From positions 1 to 64,000 of the forward strand of contig DXBX01000026.1 of assembly GCA_019116285.1 (NCBI GenBank): 64,000 bases of DNA, written 5' to 3'. Positions 32,496 to 40,629 of the stretch are shown here, one piece after another. The translations under genes and the position numbers were made by a program. The notes beneath the pieces were generated by a model, which had not been told where the DNA came from, did not search any database, and saw nothing but the letters and a program-made list of their open reading frames with translations. This DNA comes from Candidatus Bacteroides merdigallinarum (lineage in GTDB: Bacteria > Bacteroidota > Bacteroidia > Bacteroidales > Bacteroidaceae). Position 1 is the stretch's first letter. Each line of letters begins with the position of its first letter.

Positions 32496-34796
32496 ATGAA
32501 TAATGTATCCCGGTTCAAGGTTATCGTGAGCTTCCTGGTACTGCTGGCAGTGTTATTCTTCTCCCTCTACTTCGTGCATAGGGAGCTGGGTGTCCTGACA
32601 CAGAGTGAGGGGCGCGATGTGCAGTGGATGGACAGCCTCTCCGTGCTGTTGGAGGAGAAGGATGCCAATACGGTCCGTATCCTGCGCACGCTGACAGAGG
32701 CCCATGACAGCCTTATCTCGACGGAGGAGATAGAGGACATAATCACCAGCCGGGACACCCTTGTGCTGCGCCCCCGGATAGAGCGCCGTGTGGTGCACCA
32801 TCGGGATACCGTGGTGACCCCGCCTGCGACCCCCAAGAAGAAGGGCTTCTTCAAGCGGTTGCGGGATGCCTTCTCCTCCTCCAAGCCCGATTCGGTCATC
32901 ATCCGTGAGAAGACCTCGGTGGAATACACCATCGACACCCTGATCAATGTCTACAACCCGATGGACTCCTTGCAAGCCCGCCTGCGCGGGGTGCTGGCGC
33001 GTGAACAGGAGGTGAACGATGCCCTCCGCCGGCGCAAGGCCCGTCTGCAGGCGGTCAATACCCGGCTGACGGCCCGCATCGATACCCTGCTGAAGCATTA
33101 TGAGGAGGAGACCTTGCTGCAGGCGCGGTCCGATGCCGAGCGGCGGCGGGAGTTGCGCCTGCAGTCGGCGCGCACCATTGGAGCCATTGCCGTGGGGGCC
33201 GTGCTGCTGGCCGCCTTCTTCCTGGTACTGATAGGCCGCGACATCGCGCGCAATAACCGCTACCGGCGTGAGCTGGAGGAGGCCCGCCGCAGGGCCGAGG
33301 ACCTGCTGGCCGTGCGAGAGCGGTTGATGCTGGCCATTACGCACGACTTCAAAGCACCGTTGGGGTCCATCATCGGTTATACAGACCTCCTGTCCCGGCT
33401 CACGGTGGACGGGCGGCAGCGGTTCTACCTGGACAACATGAGGCAGTCCTCGCAACACCTGTTGAGGCTGGTCACCGACCTGCTGGACTTCCATCGCCTT
33501 GACCTGCATAAGGCCGAGGTCCACCGCGTGCCGTTCCATCCGGCGCGCCTGCTGGAGGAGGTCTGCATCAGCTTCCGGCCACTGACCTCGGCCAAGGGGC
33601 TGGAGCTGAGGCAGGAGGTGGAGCCGGGGTTGTCGGCCGCCTTCGTCTGTGACCCCTTGCGCCTGCGTCAGATTGTCAACAACCTGCTGTCCAATGCCGT
33701 GAAGTTCACCCGGAAGGGCAGCATCACCCTTTCCGCCGGGTACGATGAGGTGGGGCGGCGGCTGGTTGTGTCCGTGGCCGATACGGGGCAGGGCATGGAG
33801 CCGTCCGACCGCGAGCGTATCTTCCGTGAGTTTACCCGTCTGCCGGGTGCCCAGGGGCAGGAGGGGTTCGGGCTGGGCCTTTCCATCGTGCGGATGCTGG
33901 TTCAGCTGCTGGAGGGTACCATCGATGTGGAGAGCGAGCCGGGCAAGGGCAGCGTGTTCACTGTCCGCATCCCGATGGAGCGGACCACGGACGAGGTGCC
34001 GCCCGAGGCGCAGGAGCCGGCGGCGGCCGAGGGGGACATCCATGAGCCGACGGGAGCCTCCCGCCTGCTGCTGATTGACGATGACCGTATCCAGCTTATG
34101 CTGACGACGGCCATGCTGAAGCAACAGGGTATCCTGTCTGTGTCGTGCCTGCAGGTGGATGAGGTGCTGGATGCGTTGCGCACCGGTCACTTTGATGCGT
34201 TGCTGACGGATGTTCAGATGCCGGCCATGGATGGATTCGAGTTGTTGCGGCTGCTGCGTGCCTCCAATATCCCGCAGGCCCGGACCATTCCGGTGATAGC
34301 CGTCACGGCCCGCAGTGATATGGGGCGGGAGGACTTTCTGGGGCATGGGTTTGCCGGCTGCCTGCACAAGCCCTTCACTGTGACGGAGCTGCGGGACGAG
34401 CTGTCCCGCCTGGAAACGGTGCCTGCCGCCTTGCCGGCGATGCCGGATGCACCCTTAACGGCTCCCCCCTCCGAGGGAGTGGACTTGTCCGCCTTGACGG
34501 CCTTCTCGGGGGATGACCCCGAGGCTGCCCGCTCCATCGTGGAGAGCTTCCTGGAGGAGACCCGCCGGCATCTGCTTCGGATGCGGGAGGCATCGGGCCG
34601 GGGCGATACGGACGAGCTCTCGGCTGTGGCGCATAAGATGATCCCGCTCTTCACGCTGATAGGGGCCGGGCAGACGGTCCGCCTGCTCCGCCGCTTGGAG
34701 GCGGCACAAGGCCAGCCGTGGGACGCAACGCTGCAGGCGGTTGCCACGGATGCGATGGCAGGTGTGGAGGGTGTATTGCGGGCGGTCCGGGATTAG
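32496..34796 (+). CDS. Hybrid sensor histidine kinase with receiver and Hpt domains
   Basis: 766 aa. Membrane helix about 9-27, a coiled-coil-rich extracytoplasmic region (about 30-225), second membrane helix about 227-248, HisKA with ITHDFKAPLG (H283), HATPase (N400 in LSNAVKF, DTGQGM, GFGLGLSIV), receiver with D572 (TDVQMPAMDG), and a C-terminal Hpt domain with VAHKM (H713). This is a complete internal His-Asp-His phosphorelay that needs an external response regulator. The only one in the window is the sigma-54 regulator at 27433. The periplasmic sensor part is short and has no known ligand domain. Its stop overlaps the GH3 stop on the other strand. Confidence 0.92.
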   Translation: MNNVSRFKVIVSFLVLLAVLFFSLYFVHRELGVLTQSEGRDVQWMDSLSVLLEEKDANTVRILRTLTEAHDSLISTEEIEDIITSRDTLVLRPRIERRVVHHRDTVVTPPATPKKKGFFKRLRDAFSSSKPDSVIIREKTSVEYTIDTLINVYNPMDSLQARLRGVLAREQEVNDALRRRKARLQAVNTRLTARIDTLLKHYEEETLLQARSDAERRRELRLQSARTIGAIAVGAVLLAAFFLVLIGRDIARNNRYRRELEEARRRAEDLLAVRERLMLAITHDFKAPLGSIIGYTDLLSRLTVDGRQRFYLDNMRQSSQHLLRLVTDLLDFHRLDLHKAEVHRVPFHPARLLEEVCISFRPLTSAKGLELRQEVEPGLSAAFVCDPLRLRQIVNNLLSNAVKFTRKGSITLSAGYDEVGRRLVVSVADTGQGMEPSDRERIFREFTRLPGAQGQEGFGLGLSIVRMLVQLLEGTIDVESEPGKGSVFTVRIPMERTTDEVPPEAQEPAAAEGDIHEPTGASRLLLIDDDRIQLMLTTAMLKQQGILSVSCLQVDEVLDALRTGHFDALLTDVQMPAMDGFELLRLLRASNIPQARTIPVIAVTARSDMGREDFLGHGFAGCLHKPFTVTELRDELSRLETVPAALPAMPDAPLTAPPSEGVDLSALTAFSGDDPEAARSIVESFLEETRRHLLRMREASGRGDTDELSAVAHKMIPLFTLIGAGQTVRLLRRLEAAQGQPWDATLQAVATDAMAGVEGVLRAVRD

Positions 34797-37378
34797 TCCC
34801 CTTCCCCATAGCGCATCTTGACTTGGAGGTCTGTCTGCCCTTCGACGGATACCCTCTCCGGGATATATCCGGCTCTACGGAATGTCAGTATGTCATTGGC
34901 GGGTACTTCGATGCGGTATGTCCCGTCACTCCGGCTATGGCCTATGACGGATGCCTTGGCCTGCGAGTATATCTCCACGCCTTTCACGGGGGTGGCCTGC
35001 ACATCGCGTACACATCCCTCTACCGTTATGACCTGGTCCGAGGCATATGTCGGCCGGGTCGGCTGCTGTGTTATCCGTTTCGGGGGCAGGACTGTGGATT
35101 CCTGTCCGATGAGGAGGGTGTCGCGCAACAGGATATGGTCAGCGGCGTCCCCCAGCTGCCATTCAAATTCCCCCTGTTCCACACGGGTTTCCCCCCTTTC
35201 GTTGGTCAGTGCCAGGTCCTTGATGGCGACATGCAGAGGTATCCTTACGCTCTCACCGGGTTGCAGGCTCACTTTGCCGACGGCCTTCAACTGCTGGACG
35301 GGGGTGGCAACGCTGCTCACCAGGTCACGCACATACAGTTGCGGGACGGCCATGCCTGATCGCTCCCCGGTATTCCGGATGGTCACATATGCCTTGATGC
35401 TATCCCCCTCCTGCCTGATGTCCAGGGCCGTGTAGTCGAAGCGGGTGTAGCTCAGGCCATGCCCGAAGGCCCATAGGGGCTTGGGGGAAGAGAATACATA
35501 GTCCCTCCCGGGCTTGTCCGGCGTGCCTGCCTGCCGGTAGAAGCCCCGGTCGCTTGGCAGGTGGTTGTAGTAGCAGGGCAGATGGCCGGCACTGCGTGGG
35601 AACGATACGGGGAGGTGGCCCGACGGATTTACCCGGCCGAACAGCACGTCGGTAATGGCATTACCGGCCTGCTCTCCTCCGTACCATTGCACCAGGATGG
35701 CAGGCAGGTGTTCCTTTTCCCACGGCAGGGCGAAGGGTTTGCCGGTCACCAATACCAGGACTACCGGCGTGCCTGTCTCGTACACGGCCTGTATCAGGGC
35801 GGTTTGCCCGCCCGTCAGCGACAGGTCGGACAGGTCAAAGCCTTCCCCGCAGTTGACCGCATGGTAGTTGCGGGCCAGTGAGGCACTGGCGCTTCCGCAG
35901 AACAGTAGGGCGATGTCGCTGGCTCGTGCAGCCTCTACGGCAGCCCCCAGGCCGGTGGTGTCGGCCGACATCAGGTCGCACCCCGGGGCGTAGCGTATAT
36001 CCATGTCATACTCTTCGGCCAGGGCCTGTATTCCCTTCAAGGGTGTTACCCCGTCTTCGTTCGAGCGGCTCCAGCTGTAGTCTCCGAACTGCACCTGGTC
36101 CGCGTTAGGGCCTATGACTGCTATGGACTTCGTTCTTGCGGGGTCCAGCGGCAGCAGGTCGTCCTCGTTCTTGAGCAGCACGATGGACTCCTCGGCTATG
36201 CGGCGGGCTATGTGGCTGCTGCGTGAGGAACGCATGTGCTTCTCCTGCGCCTCTTCCCGCCCATATGGGTGCTCGAACAGGCCCAGGCGGAACTTGGCCA
36301 GGAGTACCCGGCGTACGGCCTGGTCGATGAGGCTCTCGTCGAACCGGCCTTGGCGTACCAGCCCGATGAGGTGCGGATAGCATTCACTCGAGGCCTCCAC
36401 GTCCAGTCCGGCAGAGAGGGCCTGCATGGCAGCCTCGGCAGCATTGGCGGCGGTGCGTTGGAAGGTGTGCAGCATGTCTATCGAGCCCCAGTCGGCATAC
36501 ACATACCCCTCGAAGCCCCATTGTCCGCGCAGGACATCCGTCAGCAGGTAGCGGGAGGATGAATTAGGCTGGCGGTTCCAGGCGTTGTAGGCAGACATGA
36601 CGGCCTGGACGGGCAAGGAGGTCACCACCTGTCGGAAAGGTTGCAGGTAGACATCGTGCAATTCGCCCACGCCGCAGTTGACAGAGGCCAGGTTCAGTCC
36701 GCCTTGCGGATTGCCGTGCGGGCCGAAGTGCTTCAGCATGGGCGAGATGCCGTTGTCCAGGTAGCCACGGCTCTCCTCGCAGGCGAAGAGGCTGTTGAGG
36801 AACGGATCTTCGCCGTAACATTCTTCCACGCGTCCCCACCGCAGGTCCCGTACCACGTCGATGCACGGTGCCAGCACCTGGCGGATGCCCTGGTAGTGCA
36901 GGTCGTCCGAGGTGGCTTCGGCACGCTGGTAGGCCAAGGCCGGATGGAAGGTGGCCCCCAAGGCGATGTTTTGCGGGAAGATGGCCGAGCCTTCATGCAC
37001 GGAGCCATGCAGGGACTCGGCCACGGTGAATACGGGTATGCCCAACCGGGTATGGTTCACCATGTATTCCTGGATGCAGCGCATGTGGCGGTGGCAGCTT
37101 TCGCCCGTCAAGGGGAAACCTTCGACGAAGCCCCAACAGAGGTCGCCGACAAAGCTGCGCAGCTTGTCTTCGTCCAGCTCTTGACCGTTGAATAGGTTCC
37201 AGGAGTGGATATGGCGGATCTGGGCGATTTTCTCTTCCAGCGTCATGCGGGCCAACAGGTCGTCCGCACGCTCTTCGGGTGTGAGGCGCGGGTCTTTATA
37301 GGCTTGGGCGAACGCCAAGACCGGCAGGAAGGCCAGCAGTGTGGCCAGGCGAACATAAAACGGGGTGTGTATGGGCAT
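34793..37378 (-). CDS. Glycoside hydrolase family 3 (beta-glucosidase/xylosidase-type) with C-terminal regulatory-like domain
   Basis: 861 aa. Signal peptide about 1-24 (LAFAQ). N-terminal GH3 barrel with the nucleophile D296 in VYADWGS, the conserved KHFGPHG, and IPVFTVAESLHG. Then a GH3 C-terminal sandwich (FGDYSWSRSNEDG, VLVLVTGKPFALPWE), a fibronectin III-like domain (about 660-745) and a carboxypeptidase-regulatory-like beta domain at the end (about 785-858). Retaining exo-glycosidase in the periplasm or on the surface. Lies downstream of the GH109-like gene in the SusCD locus. The substrate class cannot be fixed from motifs. Confidence 0.9.
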   Translation of the reverse strand: MPIHTPFYVRLATLLAFLPVLAFAQAYKDPRLTPEERADDLLARMTLEEKIAQIRHIHSWNLFNGQELDEDKLRSFVGDLCWGFVEGFPLTGESCHRHMRCIQEYMVNHTRLGIPVFTVAESLHGSVHEGSAIFPQNIALGATFHPALAYQRAEATSDDLHYQGIRQVLAPCIDVVRDLRWGRVEECYGEDPFLNSLFACEESRGYLDNGISPMLKHFGPHGNPQGGLNLASVNCGVGELHDVYLQPFRQVVTSLPVQAVMSAYNAWNRQPNSSSRYLLTDVLRGQWGFEGYVYADWGSIDMLHTFQRTAANAAEAAMQALSAGLDVEASSECYPHLIGLVRQGRFDESLIDQAVRRVLLAKFRLGLFEHPYGREEAQEKHMRSSRSSHIARRIAEESIVLLKNEDDLLPLDPARTKSIAVIGPNADQVQFGDYSWSRSNEDGVTPLKGIQALAEEYDMDIRYAPGCDLMSADTTGLGAAVEAARASDIALLFCGSASASLARNYHAVNCGEGFDLSDLSLTGGQTALIQAVYETGTPVVLVLVTGKPFALPWEKEHLPAILVQWYGGEQAGNAITDVLFGRVNPSGHLPVSFPRSAGHLPCYYNHLPSDRGFYRQAGTPDKPGRDYVFSSPKPLWAFGHGLSYTRFDYTALDIRQEGDSIKAYVTIRNTGERSGMAVPQLYVRDLVSSVATPVQQLKAVGKVSLQPGESVRIPLHVAIKDLALTNERGETRVEQGEFEWQLGDAADHILLRDTLLIGQESTVLPPKRITQQPTRPTYASDQVITVEGCVRDVQATPVKGVEIYSQAKASVIGHSRSDGTYRIEVPANDILTFRRAGYIPERVSVEGQTDLQVKMRYGEGD

Positions 37379-37417
37379 AGGGGAGAATTTACGGTTTCGT
37401 GACTGATCAAATAGGAA

Positions 37418-38851
37418 TCATTCCGCTGCGAAGGCGTGGCGATACCCTTGTACCTTGTTCCAATTGCCGCGTGTGAAGTCCGGTACCTCCACCGGTGCGG
37501 ATCCGTTTTCCAGGGACAATTGGGTCAATGGAATCAGCGCACACCATTCGGCGAGGTCGTAGACGTCCATATCCAGGGGCAGGCCGTTGCGCAGGCAGTA
37601 GATGAGGCGTGTGTCCATGATAAAATCCATGCCTCCGTGTCCTCCCACCTCCTTGGCCGAGGCTTCCATCTCCTTCACGATGGGGTCTTTGTAGAGCTCC
37701 ATCAGTTTGGCCAGTGCTTCGGCGGGCATGTATTCGTGGGCGGTGAAGGTCTTTCCGCCGGTGACGGATTCGGGCAGGTCCTTGCTGTCCAGGGCATATC
37801 CCTCCACGGGGTATTTGTTGGCAAAGCCTTTGGTACCCGTCAGTTGGTACAGGCGGCTGTAGGGGCGCGGCGAGGCGACGTTGTGCTCTATCTGCATCGT
37901 TTTGCCTTTCTCGGTACGGATCAGGGTCAGTGTCACTTCCCCGTTTTGGAAGTTCTCCGCATCCGCTTCGCGTCCGTGTGCCTTCAGATAAGCGGGGATT
38001 GAGACGGGATCACTGTCCATGGCCACGAGGTGTGTCATGCGGTCTCCGCGGTGGATGTTCAGCAACTGGCAGGCGGGACCCATGCCATGGGTGGGGTAGA
38101 CATCCCCACGGTGGGCCATGTTGTATTGCATGCGCCAGTCGGCATTGTAGTCCGTCCAGATGTCTGCCAGGCAATGGTTGTAGGCACCTTTCACGTGCGT
38201 GATGTCCCCAAAGAGGCCTTGTTGCGCCATATTCAGGGTGGTGATTTCAAAGAAGTCGTAGACGCAGTTTTCCAGCATCATGCAGTGCTTGCGGGTACGT
38301 TCGGCAGTGTCCACCACCTTCCAGATATCATCCAGCGTGAGGGCGGCCGGGACTTCGCAGGCAACGTGTTTGCCTTGCTCCATGGCATAAAGCATGATGG
38401 GCGCATGGTTCACCCAGTCAGTGGCTATGTACACCAGGTCGATGTCCGGTCGTTCGCACACTTGTTTCCAGGCATCCTCGCTTCCATAATAAGTGGCGGC
38501 CTGAGGCATTCCGGCCCGTTGCAACATGCGTTGGCAACTGTCCGTGCGGGCCTGGTGAAGGTCGCAGAGGGCAACGACGCGGATCCCCTTCTGATAGGTG
38601 AAGCGGCGGATGGCTTCCGTGCCACGTGCCCCCAGGCCGACAAAGCCGATTCGCACGGTGTCAATGGGCGGACAGGTCAGTCCGATGACATCGCTTTGGC
38701 CGGCCGGACGTTCGGGGGCAGGGACGCTGATGGGGGTGGGCACTTTTTCGGTTTGGGGTGCCTGGCAGGCCAGAAAGGACAAACTTCCGGCAAGGGCCAG
38801 GGTGAGGGCACATACAGTATGGCGGAGTTGGGGGAATCGGTAAGTTCTCAT
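37418..38851 (-). CDS. Gfo/Idh/MocA family lipoprotein, GH109-like
   Basis: 477 aa. Lipoprotein signal ending at C29 (LSFLAC), then a proline-rich spacer. Rossmann motif GFVGLGARGTEA begins near residue 69. The block GDVYPTHGMGPACQ and EVPAALTLDD match GH109, which uses bound NAD to cleave N-acetylgalactosaminides, but some relatives act on other sugars. The nucleotide-binding fold and Bacteroidales context support a glycosidase rather than a plain dehydrogenase. Exported. In an operon-like group with GH3, SusD and SusC. Confidence 0.82.
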   Translation of the reverse strand: MRTYRFPQLRHTVCALTLALAGSLSFLACQAPQTEKVPTPISVPAPERPAGQSDVIGLTCPPIDTVRIGFVGLGARGTEAIRRFTYQKGIRVVALCDLHQARTDSCQRMLQRAGMPQAATYYGSEDAWKQVCERPDIDLVYIATDWVNHAPIMLYAMEQGKHVACEVPAALTLDDIWKVVDTAERTRKHCMMLENCVYDFFEITTLNMAQQGLFGDITHVKGAYNHCLADIWTDYNADWRMQYNMAHRGDVYPTHGMGPACQLLNIHRGDRMTHLVAMDSDPVSIPAYLKAHGREADAENFQNGEVTLTLIRTEKGKTMQIEHNVASPRPYSRLYQLTGTKGFANKYPVEGYALDSKDLPESVTGGKTFTAHEYMPAEALAKLMELYKDPIVKEMEASAKEVGGHGGMDFIMDTRLIYCLRNGLPLDMDVYDLAEWCALIPLTQLSLENGSAPVEVPDFTRGNWNKVQGYRHAFAAE

Positions 38852-38891
38852 AGAACAGGAAATGTTTGTATATCAATAATATAAAGCGTTG

Positions 38892-39007
38892 TATATCACC
38901 CGCCTGCTCGGGGATACCTCCGAGCGTGTTCGGCGGTATCCCCGCTCATGTTCGGCGGTATCCCCGCTCGTACTCGTCGGTATCCTCAAGTAAACAGGCG
39001 GGATATA
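38892..39007. repeat. 22-bp tandem array (four units) framed by an inverted repeat
   Basis: Units 38913-38934, 38935-38956, 38957-38978 and 38979-39000, with core GGTATCCCCGCTC. Related in sequence to the first units of the array at 21192. The whole array is framed by TATATCACCCGCCTG (38892-38906) and CAGGCGGGATATA (38995-39007), so the transcript between SusD and the GH109-like gene could form a long stem. It may attenuate distal expression of the locus. Confidence 0.85.
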
Positions 39008-39022
39008 AAGATTGGTTAGGGA

Positions 39023-40573
39023 TTAATTGTAGCCGTCGTTTTGCAACACCAGGCCCTTACCGTCATTGATGGCAGCCAGCGGTAGCGGGTACAGCTTTTT
39101 ATGGTCTGCCGCATAAGAGGTTCCCTTGATGTCGCGGGCGTGCTCCACAAACTTGCCTAGGCGGATGAGGTCGGCCCGATATTGGCCGTTTTCGCACCAG
39201 AATTCGTGGCAACGCTCTTTCAGTATGACTTCGATGAATTGCTCCTCGGTTTGGATGTCGGCCATGGACAGGTCATCCAGCTGGGCACGGTTGCGGATTT
39301 CGTTGATGAGCCGCAGGGCTTCTTCCTTGTCGGCCGCACTGGAACCTGGCTTGCGGTAGAGGGCTTCGGCCAGCGAAAGGTACGCATCGGCATAACGGTA
39401 GATGATAGGGTCTATGGTGCTCTTGCCGCCGTTACCGGTGACGTTGGGGTCGTATCCGTATTTCATCGGGATAGGGCCTACGTCCAAGTGGGTACCGGGA
39501 TTCTGTCGGTCCACCACCTGTCCGGTATTGTCGATGTAGGAAGCCACCAGATAGGTCTTGCGTACATCGTTCGGCTCGAAACTGTCATAGAAAGCCCATG
39601 TGCTGTTGACCGATTCGTAGCCCGACTGCATGCCGTGGTCGGCAAAGTTGTTGGCCAGCGTGAACATGTGCCAGTCGTTCCAGCTAATTTGCTCCAGGGC
39701 GACGGGGATGGCCCAGATGATTTCCGGATTGCTCTTCCCTTGTCCGTCCAGTTCGAACATGGCTGTATAGCTATTTGCCAACCGGTAACCGTAGGAGGAG
39801 TCCATCAGTTCGCGGGCCAGTGTCTCCACCTGTTCATAGTAGGCCGGGTTCGTAGGCGTCTCATGCAGGTAGAGGCGGATGAGCAACATCTTGGCCAGGC
39901 CTTGGCTGAAGCGTCCATATTCGGCTTCGGCAGGGGTGGGCAGGTAGGTCGCGGCGAATTCCAGGTCCTCGCGGATGAAGTCTACCATTTCTTCTTGCGT
40001 CAGGCGTGGCAGTGGTTGTTCTGAAATGGGATTCTCCAATACCTCTATGGGGGCTACCACGATGGGGCCGAACATGTCGTACAAGGTGTAGGAGATAAGG
40101 GCGCGTGCACAGCGCACTTCGGCAGCATAGCGCTGTTTCTTTTCCTCGCTGAGGAAGTTGCTCTGCTCGATGTCCCGCAGGGTAGTCGTACAACGGCTGA
40201 CGTCGTTCACCCATCCGTCGCTGTAGGCATCCGTGTTAGTGTAGTAGAAGCGCGTTAGATCGGCTGTAGTGGGGAAATAGTTCAGGTCCGAGATATCCTT
40301 CAGGAAGCCGGACTTGCAAGATAATATCTCCGTTGTCAGGTCGTTGACCACGGTGACGCCTCGTTCACTGGTGGCGAACAAACCATCAAACCAGCTGGCA
40401 CGGACAGAATAGTAACTGGCGTTTACCAATGACTCGATGTCGGCTTCGGTGGTCGGGAATATCGTGGGATTGATTTCCGAATAGTCCACCGGCTCAAGTT
40501 CTACGCAACTGTTCATGGACAGTGTGCCGATGAACAACGAAGCGATTAGGATGGGTTTATAGAAATGTTTCAT
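39023..40573 (-). CDS. SusD/RagB family nutrient-binding lipoprotein
   Basis: 516 aa. Signal with lipobox MNSC (C23). SusD-like N-terminal (ADIESLVNASYYSVRA), TPR-type middle and C-terminal IYRYADAYLSLAEALYR and ELRLINEIRNRA-type motifs. Surface lipoprotein that caps the SusC channel and binds glycan. 56 nt after the SusC stop, its partner. Ligand not deducible. Confidence 0.93.
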   Translation of the reverse strand: MKHFYKPILIASLFIGTLSMNSCVELEPVDYSEINPTIFPTTEADIESLVNASYYSVRASWFDGLFATSERGVTVVNDLTTEILSCKSGFLKDISDLNYFPTTADLTRFYYTNTDAYSDGWVNDVSRCTTTLRDIEQSNFLSEEKKQRYAAEVRCARALISYTLYDMFGPIVVAPIEVLENPISEQPLPRLTQEEMVDFIREDLEFAATYLPTPAEAEYGRFSQGLAKMLLIRLYLHETPTNPAYYEQVETLARELMDSSYGYRLANSYTAMFELDGQGKSNPEIIWAIPVALEQISWNDWHMFTLANNFADHGMQSGYESVNSTWAFYDSFEPNDVRKTYLVASYIDNTGQVVDRQNPGTHLDVGPIPMKYGYDPNVTGNGGKSTIDPIIYRYADAYLSLAEALYRKPGSSAADKEEALRLINEIRNRAQLDDLSMADIQTEEQFIEVILKERCHEFWCENGQYRADLIRLGKFVEHARDIKGTSYAADHKKLYPLPLAAINDGKGLVLQNDGYN

Positions 40574-40629
40574 ATGGATGATTCTTTATAAGATTAATAT
40601 GTAAGGTCTATGTCGGTCCGTCTTGTCCG

